Positions 10,268-21,840 are shown, numbered from the stretch's first letter. The stretch: 64,000 nt of DNA from Chondrus crispus (GCF_000350225.1 NW_005179182.1:59647-123646), one strand, 5' to 3'. Notes: a model not told the origin generated them from the sequence alone. Made by a program: numbers and translations.

Positions 10268-10425
10268 CGTGTACACGTATGACTATCCCACACGTGGCTA
10301 CTCCGCGCATTGCGTGGAAACGTCGCGGACGGGTACACGTCCCAGGACGTGCACAGGTCTCAAGACGTGTACAAGTTTGTACGTTCGCGGCGTGTGCACG
10401 TTGCATGACGTGTACACGTCCCCTC
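10268..10425. repeat. Cluster of ACGTG/ACGTGTACACGT-type palindromes
   Basis: Seven or more overlapping variants of ACGTGTAC or ACGTGCAC occur within about 160 bp (for example TGTACACGTA, CACACGTGG, ACGTGTACACGT). They resemble G-box or E-box cores in both orientations. A similar cluster lies at about 42550-42710. Function unknown. Confidence 0.5.
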
Positions 10426-10715
10426 GTCGTTCCCCAGCGTCCCCGCCCGCACGCGCTGCACACGCGCACTGGCTGCGGGTGCGTGACGCCGGTATGATAG
10501 ACGAGGCCGACGCCGACAGCGCGCGACTGTAAAGCCGCGGCGCGTGTAGGCTGGATGCGCCGGATGCATCCAACGGGAGGCGCCCAAGTGTTGCATACCA
10601 TGATGTGCGCGGGCAACCGTCCACGTCATCACTGCACGCGCCATCATACACCCAGAATTCATCAACCAGGCATTCAGCAACCACAACGGCACTGTGGACG
10701 CCTCTGACGCCGGCG

Positions 10716-10759
10716 TGAGGGGCTCATGAGGGGCTCGTGAGGGGCTCGTGAGGGGCTTC
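10716..10759 (+). repeat. 11-bp tandem repeat, four copies
   Basis: Four head-to-tail copies of TGAGGGGCTCR, the last one degenerate, directly followed by a run of C. Confidence 0.8.
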
Positions 10760-11182
10760 CCCCCCCGCGCCCGCCCGCCCGCCCGTGCCGCCGCCTTGCA
10801 CTGTTGCTGCGCGGAGACGTAGCGCGCCCGCCCCGCTTGCGACTGCACCCCCCTGGTTCGGGGTGTTGCGCCGCGCGCGTTGCGAGAGCGAACGCCCACC
10901 CCGTCCGTACCTGGAATCCTACGGTACGCCGTACAGAACGCCGTCCCGTACGTCCCAAGCCCTGTTAACGATGCCCATCCCCTCGTGCGTGGGATGGGGC
11001 TCCTCGCCGAGACCGCCACACTCCCCGGGACGACGTTCATCGCAGACAAAGGCCCTCACGCAAGGGGCACGATAGGGTTAACACCTCAACGAGCGGCGTT
11101 TCACCACGGCTGCATGCAAAGTCGCTATGCCACATCGCTCTAGCTCGTGAGCGCGTGTACAGTACCGTTACAGTATAGCATC

Positions 11183-11188
11183 TTTATT
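11183..11188 (-). terminator. Candidate poly(A) signal AATAAA
   Basis: AATAAA on the minus strand about 117 bp after the stop codon of the first glutamine synthetase gene, a plausible cleavage signal for it. Confidence 0.4.
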
Positions 11189-11304
11189 GTCCTGGACGTA
11201 AGTCCACCACGGTCTCGTCAACTCCGCGCATGCACCACGCACGCACACTAATCGCCCGCCCGCCGCGGCCCCCCAAAAAAAAACGAGAGAAAACGCGCGT
11301 CAGA

Positions 11305-12366
11305 TCACTCATCAAGACAGCAAGTCTGCACCAGCATCTTCGTCACGATGTACGGGTCGCAATTGCCCGCCGGGCGCCGGTCCTCAAAGTATCCGTATCC
11401 CTTCTCCACCGTGTCCGTGCCGACCCTGCACGAGGCGCCGCGGTCGGCGACGCCCCACTTGAACGTCTCGATGGACGCCGTCTCGTGGTGCCCGGTGAGC
11501 CTCTCCTCGTTGCCCGCGCCGTACGCCGCGATGTGCTCCCTGTGCTTAGCGGAGAGCTTCTCCAGCGCCGGCACGATGTGCGCCTCGTACCCTCCCGCCT
11601 CGCGCATGGGCGTGGTCGAGAAGTTGGCGTGGCACCCCGAGCCGTTCCAGTCGCCCTTGACCGGCTTCGGGTCGTAGTTGACGTCCAGCCCCTTGAGCTC
11701 GGCAATCCTCTCCAGCAGGTACCGCGCCATCCACAGCATGTCGCCCTCCTCCATGCCCACGGCCGGCCCGATCTGGAACTCCCACTGCCCGGGCGCCACC
11801 TCGGCGTTGATGCCCGAGATCTTGATGCCGGCGTACAAGCACGCCTTAAAGTGCGCGTCGGCCACGTCGCGCCCGTGCATCTTGCCGCCCGACACGCCGC
11901 AGTAGTACGGCCCCTGCGGCTCCGGCTCGCCCTTGGTCGGGAACCCAACCGGCTTGCCCGTCGCCGGGTCCATGAGGAAGTACTCCTGCTCCAGGCCGAA
12001 CCACGGCTCCAGCGCGGCCACCTTGGTCATGACGCGCTGGCACTCGAAGCGCGAGTTGGTGGGGATCGGCTCGCCGTCCGGCGTGTACGTGTCGCACATG
12101 ACCAGGATGTGGGGTGCGCCCCGGAACGGGTCCGGGTACACCGCCTGCGGATGCAGGATGACCTCCGAGTTCTCGCCTGGCGCCTGCCCGGTCGACGACC
12201 CGTCGTAGTTCCAGTGCGGGAGGTCGGATGGGGCTGACGGCGCTGAGGAGAGCGCGCGCGCCTTGCTGCGGAGCTTGCCGAAGCCGTCCGTCCAGACGTA
12301 CTCTGCAATGCACTCCTCGGACGGGAGCTTCAGGGCGAGGAGGTCGGAAAGCGTGGCGGTCGTCAT
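11305..12366 (-). CDS. Glutamine synthetase type II (copy 1, GC-rich)
   Basis: 353-aa eukaryotic glutamine synthetase, which joins ammonium to glutamate using ATP and is central to nitrogen assimilation. The ATG at 12366 ([10 protein letters not shown]) is chosen because the conserved GSII N-terminus starts there. The longer open frame uses only non-ATG starts and crosses the TATA box. Conserved blocks run in order: WNYDGSST in the N-terminal beta-grasp domain, [11 protein letters not shown] with metal-binding Glu, [18 protein letters not shown] (the ATP-site signature), [19 protein letters not shown] and [14 protein letters not shown]. No transit peptide is present, so it is probably cytosolic. 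Third codon positions are almost all G or C, unlike copy 2 at 18199. The gene is head-to-head with copy 2, 5.8 kb apart. Confidence 0.97.
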   Translation of the reverse strand: MTTATLSDLLALKLPSEECIAEYVWTDGFGKLRSKARALSSAPSAPSDLPHWNYDGSSTGQAPGENSEVILHPQAVYPDPFRGAPHILVMCDTYTPDGEPIPTNSRFECQRVMTKVAALEPWFGLEQEYFLMDPATGKPVGFPTKGEPEPQGPYYCGVSGGKMHGRDVADAHFKACLYAGIKISGINAEVAPGQWEFQIGPAVGMEEGDMLWMARYLLERIAELKGLDVNYDPKPVKGDWNGSGCHANFSTTPMREAGGYEAHIVPALEKLSAKHREHIAAYGAGNEERLTGHHETASIETFKWGVADRGASCRVGTDTVEKGYGYFEDRRPAGNCDPYIVTKMLVQTCCLDE

Positions 12367-12438
12367 CGGGCAGTGTGGATGGTGCGTGTAGTCGAATGGA
12401 GGGTGGAGGAGGGGGGTACGAAGCTGGGTGTGGCGGGG

Positions 12439-12446
12439 TTTTATAT
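12439..12446 (-). promoter_or_regulatory. TATA box ATATAAAA
   Basis: ATATAAAA on the minus strand, 73 bp before the ATG of glutamine synthetase copy 1. Its position supports that start codon. Confidence 0.6.
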
Positions 12447-15252
12447 GGCGCCCTGGGTCGGGGTTGGCTTGAAGACGACAGCTCGCACATGCGGGGTCTG
12501 ATCTCAAAAGGCACTCGGCGGTGCACTGCTGTCGGGCGGGTGACGGTGGCGCTCTGGCGTCGACAAAGAATTTCCGTTTTTTACGACGGCCGTCCAACAA
12601 GGACGTCACGCGGCGTTATGCCTCGGCTCACCTGCGCCGTTCCTTCCGTTGCCGGGGGGCATCATCTCCGGCGGCGCCAGCGTTCCACGTCCCGCCCTTG
12701 AAGCCCGCGCCGCGCAGCCTCCCGTCCCGCTCTGCGCCCTCCGCCATCAACCCCGTGCCTGCCGCGACTCGGTGCACCCTTGCCCCTCCTTCACATCGCT
12801 TGCCATAAAGCTTGGTCTTCGTGTCATCATTCCAGTCGCAACTCGCGCTTCCATCGCGCCGTCCATTCGCTTGCCCCCCTCCGCGCGCGCGAGCGCACGC
12901 CTTGCCCTCGGTCGCCATTTCGCCAGCCTTCACGCCCGCGCGTCCCCGCTTCGCTCGCACCCTGCCCGCTTCGGAACCGCCCGCGTACAGGCGCGGTGCT
13001 TGTATAGGCGCGGTGCTTGTATCGTAGAACCGAGGATGCCATCTTCGTCCTCGGTCTGTTCGCCCGCGCGTGTCGGGCGACGGAGATCGAAAAGAAAGAA
13101 AAAAAAACTTTTTTTGGGCCGCCTCTCGCAGCAGTGGCCGCTTTTCTCTGTTTCGCCCAAATTGCTCTTCCGCCGGCACCTTTCCGCTTGCGCGCCGCGC
13201 GTCCCGCGTTCGCCGCGCTAGTTGCGTTGCGAGTTCAGAGAGGCTTCGCCCATCAAGCTACCCTACCGGTAGCGCGCTGTACTCCACAAGCGGTTCACGG
13301 GTCTCGATCTGGTCGTGACAACGTTCGCGGCTTAGGTGAGAGGTCAAGTGAAGATTCCTTCCGAAACGTACCTTCATAGCATGCACCTTTTATGAAGCAA
13401 ATCAGACCGTCGATGATGTTCCGTTTCGAGTGACGGAGTGTGCACCCCGTCACACTGCGGTGCAACTGTACAGAAATACGGCAACTGGAATTTTCGTCCA
13501 ACCAAACAGGGCCAAGTCACGTCCGTCCGCCAGTAGCATGACGCACACGTCCACCCATTTGCATCCCTTGTACCTCAGAAATGGGCACACGCCCTTGCGC
13601 CTGCACTTGTTCTTGACTTGCCATACGCAGCGCAAAGGACGCCCACGGTCATTACTCTGTAATGAATAACACCACTGCGATCTTTTTCCACCAAACTGAA
13701 AGAGGCGATCTTCGTTTCAGACAACGCCACATCTCCCGGCTGCGGGGGAAGACTGCGAGGGAAGACTGGAGGGAAGGCAGGCAGCGAGGGAAGGCTGCGA
13801 GGGAACAGCGAGTGGCAGTCAAACACACCGCCTGTCACGTTGCGATCAGCAAGCCACGGGATTCATGTCCACACACTCTCGTCCCGCTCGCATTCTTATC
13901 GTCAAGCCTTCTGATTCAAACGCATTATACGGAGTACAACTGAAAATGTGCAAGCAATGGAACCCCGACCCGAATCGCTAGTCTATACAATCCCAATCTC
14001 GCAGGTATCATACCTGGCATGCAAGGTGTAACATCTCTGTAAACTGCGGAACGAGAAATCACTGACATCTGCGAGTTCCGCGATCCACATCCCGACTTAT
14101 AGTTTCTTTCCGCCGTACAAGCGACTACAGTATCACTTCCTGCGAGGTGAAGGAGGACGACCTGCTTTGTTGGACAAGCTGTGTTTCTAAAATCGTTTGA
14201 TTATAGGATATATATAATCCTTTTTCCAAATACTACGCTGCCTTCGCCATTGCAATCCTTGATCCAGTCCACTGCAGCGCATGTGCAAAGTCTGATTTAC
14301 TCGAAATGATAAGCGAGTGAAATCGCTGCTACAGGAAAGCTTGTGATGAAATTTAAAAGCCAGGAATTCGCTCTTACTCCTTGTGAGGCATGCAACGTAC
14401 TGTAAGTGCGATGAATGATCTCTCAATACTGTATACCTTTGTGCCCGATAAATCGAACCCTGTTGACAGGGTTTGATGCACCAGGTGGGTTCTCGGCAAC
14501 GGCCTCTGGACACTGTCCAGGCTGGTGCCAGCCTCTGCCCTTCGAGAATCCACTCGACTCCTCAGGAAGCCACCTCAAGTCCCCCTCGCCTCTTTCTTCT
14601 CGCCCGCTTCCTTCCTTCATATTCCCTACCCCACCCTCGCCGCCGCGCCTTCAAGCGCCGGGGCTCCGTCTCTCTAGAGTTCCGCTTCACCCGTTCGCGC
14701 TGGCCCTCTCAATCACCCTCTTCGCGCCCCTCTTCCGTACGCGACACCCCGCCATTCCGTTCCGTCTCTCTCCCAGCGCAAATCCCGCCGCTGGTCCACG
14801 CAACCACAACCGCCATGCCCTCTTTTCTCTTGCCCGCGACCGACGCCCAGTCCCAAAGCAGACACCGTTTGCCACCTGTGCGTGTGCGCAACAGTACTGT
14901 ACCGTGAAGGGTATTCATGTTCATGACAGCCCAAATGCTACAGTCTATGATAGTGTAGAGTGCGCCAGTAGTGTCTACGTAAGGTTTATTGTTGTTGGGA
15001 CATGTTGGGACAGCGAGGCCATCGAGACCACTTGCTCGCTGCGGAGATTTTTGCAAAGCAGAGTCGGCATGCTCCATGCCCACCACTCTAATTTACGCAC
15101 TATCTTCTTGGTTGATCCTGGCTTATTAACTGGAACAAACAGAAACGTGGAAACGTGAAATGCATTTGGCCCAAAGCTAGAGCTTGTGAATGATTTGAAC
15201 CGCTATCTGGCCTCCTTGTTTCGGTAACAATCCATGACGGGATCACTTGCAT

Positions 15253-15319
15253 CAAGTATTTGCATTGCAGCCCTCTTTTGGCAAGTATTTGCATTGCAGC
15301 CCTCGTTTGGCAAGTATTT
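15253..15319 (+). repeat. 29-bp tandem repeat, 2.3 copies
   Basis: Two full units starting CAAGTATTTGCATTGCAG, differing at one base, plus a nine-base third start. Confidence 0.85.
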
Positions 15320-17579
15320 TTGCTACTGCACGATCGAGCTTCGTTCATAAAACGTGCGACCATACAGGAGGGACGATTATCTCCTTATTGCATTGAGTCA
15401 AAGTGTTTCGTACACGTGTAACACAATTGATATCTTGACACCGAAGGACTACTGCGCAAGTGCGTTGTTTTGTAGCCCAGCTGAGGTGATCCGCTGGCGC
15501 TCTTTTCTGCCCCGCAGTGCACATTCAAATAGTAGTACTGCACAGTGATATCCATATCACGCTCAACGGGAGCGACAAGCACGTTGTCCACAGGTGCTCT
15601 CGTGCGACATGTTTGCCCTTGTGGCATCATACCAGCCACTTGACTTTGCCTCGGGCCAGCATCATAGCCCCGAGCAAACAGAGGAGCTCGCGGCCGGTGG
15701 ACAACTATTACACAAGGGTCGGCCTGCATCCGAGGCCTGCTCACCATTTTCTCTATTCAATAACTGTCTATAGCACTCAGCATGCAGTCAGGTGCGAAGC
15801 TACTCCCGCCGAAATGTGGGGCACAGACGTTTCATCACCAGTTCATCCGAGCAACCAATCGCGTGTATGCAAAAGAAACAGCCTTCCTAGCACGCGAAAA
15901 AGGTAATGGACAAAGGCTGTTGATGCGCCATGAAGGTGAATTTTCGGCATGCTCACACAGTCATATTTTTCGGGTGTGCGATTGTAAATGACTTGCATGC
16001 TGGAAGTGTTTAGTCTAATGGTAAACTTTTCTGTATATGGAATTTAATCAGAAACAGTACTGCCTGGTGAATGGGATGTAATCTTCGCTATAATGCAGAT
16101 TTTGATAGCTACAGGTGTGCGATAGACTTCAAGTCAATGAAAGATTTTAAGGACACACAGCGAATCTCGATCCGAAAAAAAGACGGCTCTCCTCGCCGGT
16201 CCTGCATTATTAAGTTTTTTATCTATGCCCCAAACCCTGATTGCACAAAGCACGTAGACCAATCTATACATTGCTTGTTCAATTGCAGCCGGTCGCGGCC
16301 AGATAACCTTTATTTCACCGCTTGACTCCACTCTCTTCTTTTTAGTTGAAGTATGGCAAACTGGAAGGATGGCGTTTCGCTGTGTAGTGCGCGCCATCCC
16401 GCGAAAGAAACGGCACTTCAATACGGGACTGGTGGTAGAATTTAAGTTGACTCGTGACCAGAGTGGAGGCGAGAGCAGGCGGCTGCGAAAACCTTATGTT
16501 TCGGGCGTCGCTCTCGCTTGCATTGAACACATGCATGAGAGGCACACAAACCAATTGTCAAACAAGACATATTGTGGGCATAAAAGTATAGTTTCGATGC
16601 ACATCTAGGGTTTCTCGGTCCGTTCCGGTGAGGATATGCATCGGAAAGGAGATACGACTAAGCGAGATCTAAGGAACACAGGTGTGTTGTCCTGTTTTTT
16701 GAAGTGAGACTGAGAGCGAGTAATTGTGATTCTCTGAAGGTGAATCTGGATATTTTCGTGGTGAACGGGCAAGACATTGCAAAGAGCAGGTGTAAATTTG
16801 AAGGAAGAGAAACAAGTTTATACACCTGCAACTAATAATTGGGTGGGTGGGGGGGAGGGAAGATATGGGGCTTGTGTGAGTCACGGGACAGCGGGATATG
16901 TGGAGAGGGAAGTCAAGTGGTCACGTATAGACGCAGCGGAGGTGCAGAAGTAAGGATTGTTTGAGTGGTCTACCAGGCAGATACACTAGGATGGTTTCTC
17001 ATGAGACTTACCGCGAGTATTACACCGCACACCTGCAAGACCAGCGTGGAATAACCCTGACACGAACTGCAGAGTGAGGCGACTGGTGGCGGGGGCGGGG
17101 GCTGGGAAAAAGTTTTGGCATAAGCAGGGTTTAACATGAGCAGGGTTAACATAGTGCGGGCCAGTCGTTGTAGCAATCCCGTGTTGAAGGCGGGGGAGCG
17201 AGGGTGGGTTTGTCAACGTGCATGCCGTGGACACACGGTATCTACGGCTCGCAGCCGCCTGACGAGGTAAATTTTACAGAGCGGGGCGGGACGAGAAGCG
17301 GGGCATCGGCGGAAGAGGCGTTCCGGCAGAAGGGCGGCGCGCATGATTGGCTGGTCGACATGCGCTTGGCCCAGCCGCAGCGCGAGCAGGGAACGGTACA
17401 CGTGAATACTGTACATGTGTGCGGCGGCCGTGTTTGATTGGGTGGTGCGGCACGGCGCCGCGGCGTCGTGTTGCTCATGTGTAAAGATCTCGCAAAAACG
17501 GCCCGCCTTGCGCCCCCGTTTTCGGGCATCCAGGCCGCGCACGCACCCACACCCCCCGTGCCGCACTCTGATCTCTCAG

Positions 17580-17619
17580 AACCCCTAATAAACCCCTAAA
17601 TCCCCTAATCCCCTAATCC
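17580..17619 (+). repeat. Interstitial telomere-like CCCCTAA repeats
   Basis: Four to five imperfect copies of ACCCCTAA/TCCCCTAA (TTAGGGG on the other strand), 0.45 kb upstream of the TATA box of glutamine synthetase copy 2. The telomere repeat of this organism is not known from the window, so this may be a telobox-like regulatory tract instead. Confidence 0.55.
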
Positions 17620-18068
17620 GAGGCGGGTGTCGACACCCGCTGGGCTCCTGATCTCACCGCCAACTCGAAAACACCTGCCCCCGCAGACATTGCCCCTCCG
17701 CTCCCCCCCCCCGCTAAAGTTTTTATGTCTGCAACCGCACTGCCACCGTGCGTCAGCCCCTACCCTCTTCTCATACCGCATTAAGTCACCGCAACTCAAC
17801 CACGAAATTCGCCTCATCCTGCGCCCTGCGCTCGCTCTCCCTTCCCTTCATCGAACCACTGTCTCAAGGACTGCACGCCCCGTCCCTGCCTGCCCGCCTC
17901 GTTTTTCTCATCCTCTCGGAATTGCGTGCAGCAAGTCACCCATGTGGGCATCGCGCCTCATACTGTCGCCACTCGCTCTGTTCACTCGCTCTGTTCACCC
18001 CCGTAGGCCTTTGCCCTCGGCATTGCCCTATCCTCATTGTCTCCTCTAGAACCACCCATCCAACTTAA

Positions 18069-18076
18069 TATAAATA
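18069..18076 (+). promoter_or_regulatory. TATA box TATAAATA
   Basis: TATAAATA 123 bp before the ATG of glutamine synthetase copy 2, in a C-rich leader. Confidence 0.6.
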
Positions 18077-18198
18077 CCAATGCAGATCCGCTCGTCGGCC
18101 CACGCCCATCACCGCCCCGCCCCCCCACCTTTGCCACCGCCCCTCCAACTCTCTACCCTTACATCCTCTAATACCCACGCTCACATAAACCAACAACC

Positions 18199-19251
18199 AT
18201 GGCCACTATTGACGCTCTGTTGAAGATGTCCCTGAAGGACGGCTGCATTGCCGAGTACGTCTGGATCGACGGCTACAATGGCCTCCGTAGTAAAGCTCGC
18301 ATGCTCTCCGAGCCGCCGTCCAAATTCTCCGACCTCCCCGAGTGGAACTACGATGGCAGCTCCACCAACCAGGCCCCTGGAGTCAACTCGGAAGTAATCA
18401 TCAAACCCCAGGCAATCTACCCCGATCCCTTCCGCGGTACCCCGCACATTCTCGTCATGTGTGACACCTATACGCCCGAAGGAGAGCCCATTCCAACAAA
18501 CACTCGCTACGAGTGCGCTATTGCCATGGATACCATCAAGGAACAGGAACCGTGGTTCGGCCTGGAGCAGGAATATTTTTTGATCAACCCGGCCACGGGT
18601 AAGCCCATCGGCTTTCCGGAGGAGGGTGAGCCGGAGCCTCAGGGACCGTACTACTGCGGCGTGTCTGGTTCCAAGATGTTTGGTCGCGATATTGCCGACG
18701 CTCACTTCAAGGCTTGTGTCTATGCTGGCATCAAGATTTCAGGTACCAACGCTGAGGTCGCCCCTGGCCAATGGGAGTACCAAGTTGGTCCGGCAATAGG
18801 CATTGAGCAAGGAGACATGCTCTGGATGTCTCGCTATCTTTTGGAACGCATCGCTGAAATGAAGGGCATTGACGTCAACTACGACCCCAAGCCGGTCAAG
18901 GGAGACTGGAATGGCTCTGGCTGCCACTCCAATTTCTCCACCAAAGCCATGCGCGAGCCTGGTGGGTACGAGGGTGCCATTGTCCCCGCCCTTGAGAAAC
19001 TGGGCAAGAAGCACGCCCAACATATCGCCGCCTATGGCTCGGGCAATGAGGAGCGCCTCACGGGCCGCCATGAGACTGCCTCAATTGAGGAATTCAAGTG
19101 GGGAGTCGCCGATCGTGGTGCCTCGTGTCGTGTTGGAAGCGACACCGCGGAGAAGGGCTGTGGATACTTTGAGGACCGTCGCCCTGCCGGTAACTGCGAC
19201 CCGTATGTTGTTACCAAGATGTTGGTGCAGACCTGCTGCATTGATCCGTAG
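18199..19251 (+). CDS. Glutamine synthetase type II (copy 2)
   Basis: 350-aa GSII starting at ATG 18199 in a strong context (ACAACCATGG). It carries the same blocks as copy 1: [56 protein letters not shown] and [14 protein letters not shown]. All visible active-site residues are kept. There is no N-terminal extension, so a cytosolic place is likely for this one too. The proteins are closely similar along their whole length, but codon choice is much less GC-biased than in copy 1. The duplication is therefore not recent, or one copy moved or was converted into a GC-rich context. Divergent transcription from a 5.8-kb spacer leaves room for separate control of the two. Confidence 0.97.
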   Translation: MATIDALLKMSLKDGCIAEYVWIDGYNGLRSKARMLSEPPSKFSDLPEWNYDGSSTNQAPGVNSEVIIKPQAIYPDPFRGTPHILVMCDTYTPEGEPIPTNTRYECAIAMDTIKEQEPWFGLEQEYFLINPATGKPIGFPEEGEPEPQGPYYCGVSGSKMFGRDIADAHFKACVYAGIKISGTNAEVAPGQWEYQVGPAIGIEQGDMLWMSRYLLERIAEMKGIDVNYDPKPVKGDWNGSGCHSNFSTKAMREPGGYEGAIVPALEKLGKKHAQHIAAYGSGNEERLTGRHETASIEEFKWGVADRGASCRVGSDTAEKGCGYFEDRRPAGNCDPYVVTKMLVQTCCIDP

Positions 19252-19654
19252 ATTCCTTCCCTCTTTGTAGTTCAGACGTCGGATGCGCCTTCGGCGGCAA
19301 TTCAACATGCGCACTGTAGTCATTCTGTTAGGTAGTTGTCATGTGGTGACGTGGAGTCAGGGTAAAGTATCTACATTCTCGAAGCTCTGTTTACTGGCCC
19401 CTGGCGATTGCAGTCTAATTTTATCCGTCGCAATCTCTAGCCCGTCTGCTATCGTTGATAACGGTTGCGATTGACACGTTTGTAAGGGCAGAACAGGCCC
19501 GGACGATGGCACGTTGTCTCTGTGATGCAGATGAGCTTGGGTTGACCGCGCTGCGCTCTGCCAGATACGTAAGGTAAGATATGTACAAAGTGCACATCTT
19601 ACCTTGAGGTTGTGAGCCGTTCCAGCGATCATCCTCTGCTTCTAAGTGGCAATA
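19252..19654. other. Convergent 3' spacer
   Basis: 400 bp between the ends of glutamine synthetase copy 2 and the secreted Cys-rich gene. An inverted AGATGTG.CACATCT-like palindrome is seen near 19577-19605 (GTAAGATG and CATCTTAC around TACAAAGTG). No gene. Confidence 0.5.
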
Positions 19655-20131
19655 TCAAGCCCAAAAGTCCAAAGGCATACCACAGCCTGTTGAGGGATCC
19701 CCAGCTCCACGAATATATTCCGCTAGTGGCTGAGTTACGCGCAAGGCGTAAGATGCTTTTGTTCTATTCCTTCTGGAACATTTGCAAGAATCTGTCGTCC
19801 TGAACGCTGCCGATCCTGCCTCGTCACAATCCCAGTATCCGACTGTGGAAGCACGGCTGCACATAAAGCTTCCATTACAATCACATTGGAAAGGCTCATC
19901 ACATAGGCCAACAGTGCATTGACTGTTTCCAACGTGTCGCTTGCAAAGAGAGGCCCCCGGAGCTGTTGACTTCGAACAACGGCAATTAATACCGTCGTTC
20001 ATGCAGACGGAAGAATCTTGTCGTTCAACGGCAGCGATTTGCCGATTGTCCAGGGGCCGGACGGATGCAGCAGCGGTGCATGCGATCAGGAAGACGAATA
20101 AACTTAATGTGAAGGAAGAGCAGGGTATCAT
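19655..20131 (-). CDS. Small secreted Cys-rich protein, unknown function
   Basis: 158-aa protein from ATG 20131. The first 22 residues form a clear signal peptide: a hydrophobic LFVFLIACTAAASV core followed by polar sequence. The mature part holds about 14 Cys in the first 100 residues (for example CRCSKS, LCKRHVGNSQC, CDEPFQCDCNG, CSR, WDC, CKCSRR), consistent with a disulfide-rich extracellular protein. The last 40 residues lack most Cys and may be a less structured tail. A different 3' end through splicing is also possible. No enzyme motif and no match to a named family was recognised. It could be a wall or defence protein, but this is inference. Confidence 0.7.
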   Translation of the reverse strand: MIPCSSFTLSLFVFLIACTAAASVRPLDNRQIAAVERQDSSVCMNDGINCRCSKSTAPGASLCKRHVGNSQCTVGLCDEPFQCDCNGSFMCSRASTVGYWDCDEAGSAAFRTTDSCKCSRRNRTKASYALRVTQPLAEYIRGAGDPSTGCGMPLDFWA

Positions 20132-20777
20132 GATGGGTCAAGTGAGGAGCAGCCTTGCAAGTTTGAAAGTAATGATGGATTTTCTTTGTCTGGTGCATAG
20201 AAGGAGCTATTCCACATCTGATGGGTAATGAAATGGGCTAGATGCGACAGTCGGTCGAGGCGGGCTGCTCCACGGATGTCGTAAGTTCGGATGCATTGCA
20301 GTTTGACGGATGGAAGTCAAACAGGCTGCTTTGCATTTGGCAGATCTCCTTGTCGCGTCCCAGTCTCGTCAATCGAACAGTCTTCGGAAGTCGCAAAACT
20401 AGACAGGAAGGATTGGCAGGCGCAAACGATTTTATCCGGTCCGCATTCGGCAATTTCTTCTTATCATACAGTACATATGTATTTCGGGAAAACTAAATAT
20501 TAATTCGGAAAAAGAATGAATGCAAACCGGCGACCTGGTTCTACATGAAATCCATGCTCTTGCACAATCAACGTGTCCTTGAGACGTGAAGGTCACGACG
20601 GTGAATGAAGATACTGTAGATGGTCGTTTACGGTTGGAGCTCCCGCGCACCCGAGATATCAGCGGTAGCGAGAGTACCCTAGACTATCTATCGAAAAGTA
20701 AACAAAGAAAGAACAATATCAGAGAATAGACATGTGACGGAAGCCCAGGGAAGGGCGTCCTGACGGGGATGGGTGGG
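20132..20777. other. Spacer before the DIRS-like element
   Basis: No gene or clear repeat. If the DIRS-like element has split repeats, the missing outer arm should lie in the last 100-150 bp here, but no convincing match was seen. Confidence 0.4.
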
Positions 20778-20933
20778 CAAAAGAGAAATAGACATAGCCG
20801 AGAAGTCACGAGACTCTCACCCGGCCGTCGGAGATATGTAGGACAGTGCACGCTCGGTCGAATGCCAGGTGTCGACATGTCACTCGCTACTCCCTGGACA
20901 GCTTCACCCGCATACATAAGTGTATACAGACGC
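20778..20933 (-). repeat. Terminal direct repeat of DIRS-like element (downstream copy)
   Basis: 156 bp, differing from 23845-24000 at a handful of positions. It ends in GTATACAGACGC in both copies. Confidence 0.9.
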
Positions 20934-20983
20934 GGAGCGCAAAGCGGAGCCGAGTGTGCGATCGATGCGGAGACGCAGGCGTG

Positions 20984-21840
20984 CTAGACTGCTTGGCCTT
21001 GGGGCAGCATATGCGCGAAGATAAGGCGCGACGCAGCGGTGACAGAAATACTACTATCAAAGTAAACCTGTAGCATCTCCATAGATACCCAGTCCAAACG
21101 ATTCATGATCCAAGCGTCTGTGAACTCGAGTCCTAAAAGCTCATTGTACACCCCGATTCGCGCGCTGTGTGACGAATAAAAGAACCCCTTTGGCGGAACA
21201 GGGCCAACACGCAGCAGCGACAATGACCTGGCGGCGTTCAAATTCGCAGTCCCAAGCGCGTTCCAGCTCGGAGGTTGAAGAAACCAGCATTGGCCGGTCG
21301 CTGTGTCTTCCACCTGAGCATCAACAGCCCGGTAGCATCCCATTCGGGATTGCGACGGTCGGAGAGTCGCAGAGGGCGTTGATAAGACTTTGCTTTGCGA
21401 TGCGTCAGGACTACATCCACGCTAGCATCCGTGACATCAATGTCTTCTGCTGCCACGTGTGCCACGGAAATTGACCGGCATTGAAAAATAAATGCGAAAA
21501 CGACCATAGCGAAGGAGCTCACTTCCTCAACGACTTCGGTGCCCAAGCCAAACTCTGCCACACGCATCGCGATTGCGGCACTAATCCCGATTCGTTTTCG
21601 CGCTTCAGGTCGGTCGCGATCGGTCTTGTTCATGTACGCAGTAACCATGGCAGACACTAGCGGGGAACGCGTCGGAGAGGGTAGCCCTTGAGTCTCATGG
21701 AAACGGGAGACAGCGCTGATATAATTGCGATTCGAGCTTGGACCTACCCTACCCTCCAGGTATATGTAACCCCGGAAAGCGAGCACATCCCCTTCGTTCG
21801 CAGGCAGCGGATCTCGACCGTCTTCATCACAGAACACCAA
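20984..21840 (-). pseudogene. Tyrosine recombinase, frameshifted (DIRS-like element)
   Basis: Site-specific recombinase that would integrate the circular DNA form of the element. The N-terminal SAM-like part (LPANEGDVLAFRGYIYLEGR, then NRNYISAVSRFH) and the first catalytic Arg region (FQCRSIS) read in one frame to about 21300. The C-terminal catalytic box (SHSARIG, then WVSMEMLQVYFD with the nucleophile Tyr) reads in another frame ending at 20984. A second shift is needed upstream of 21840 to reach the RNase H frame. The arrangement and motifs match DIRS-type rather than Crypton recombinases. Confidence 0.8.

Larger units (their letters stand above)
8969..11182. other. Intergenic spacer with abrupt rise in GC
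   Basis: No convincing gene. The first kilobase is AT-balanced and carries scattered TACAGTA motifs. From about 10.2 kb it becomes very GC-rich and remains so through the first glutamine synthetase. Long overlapping ORFs on both strands here are by-products of GC content. It contains the ACGTG-motif cluster and an 11-bp tandem repeat listed separately. Confidence 0.5.
12447..18068. other. 5.6-kb spacer between the two head-to-head glutamine synthetase genes
   Basis: No supported gene. From 12.5 to 13.2 kb the DNA is GC-rich with long spurious ORFs on both strands, including a short tandem AGGCGCGGTGCTTGTAT at about 12990-13022. A pyrimidine-rich stretch at 14560-14815 resembles the 5' leaders seen elsewhere in the window. 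It leads to an ATG at 14815 in good context, but the frame is only 30 codons. The rest is mixed-composition spacer with a 29-bp tandem repeat and a telomere-like tract, listed separately. Confidence 0.5.

Noticed and set aside
11230-12237. 335-codon plus-strand ORF across glutamine synthetase copy 1
   Set aside because: It is the antisense shadow of a GC-rich gene whose own frame has all conserved blocks.
10360-13221. Numerous long ORFs on both strands in the GC-rich block
   Set aside because: They overlap each other in several frames, are Arg/Ala/Pro-rich and show no domain. High GC removes stop codons.
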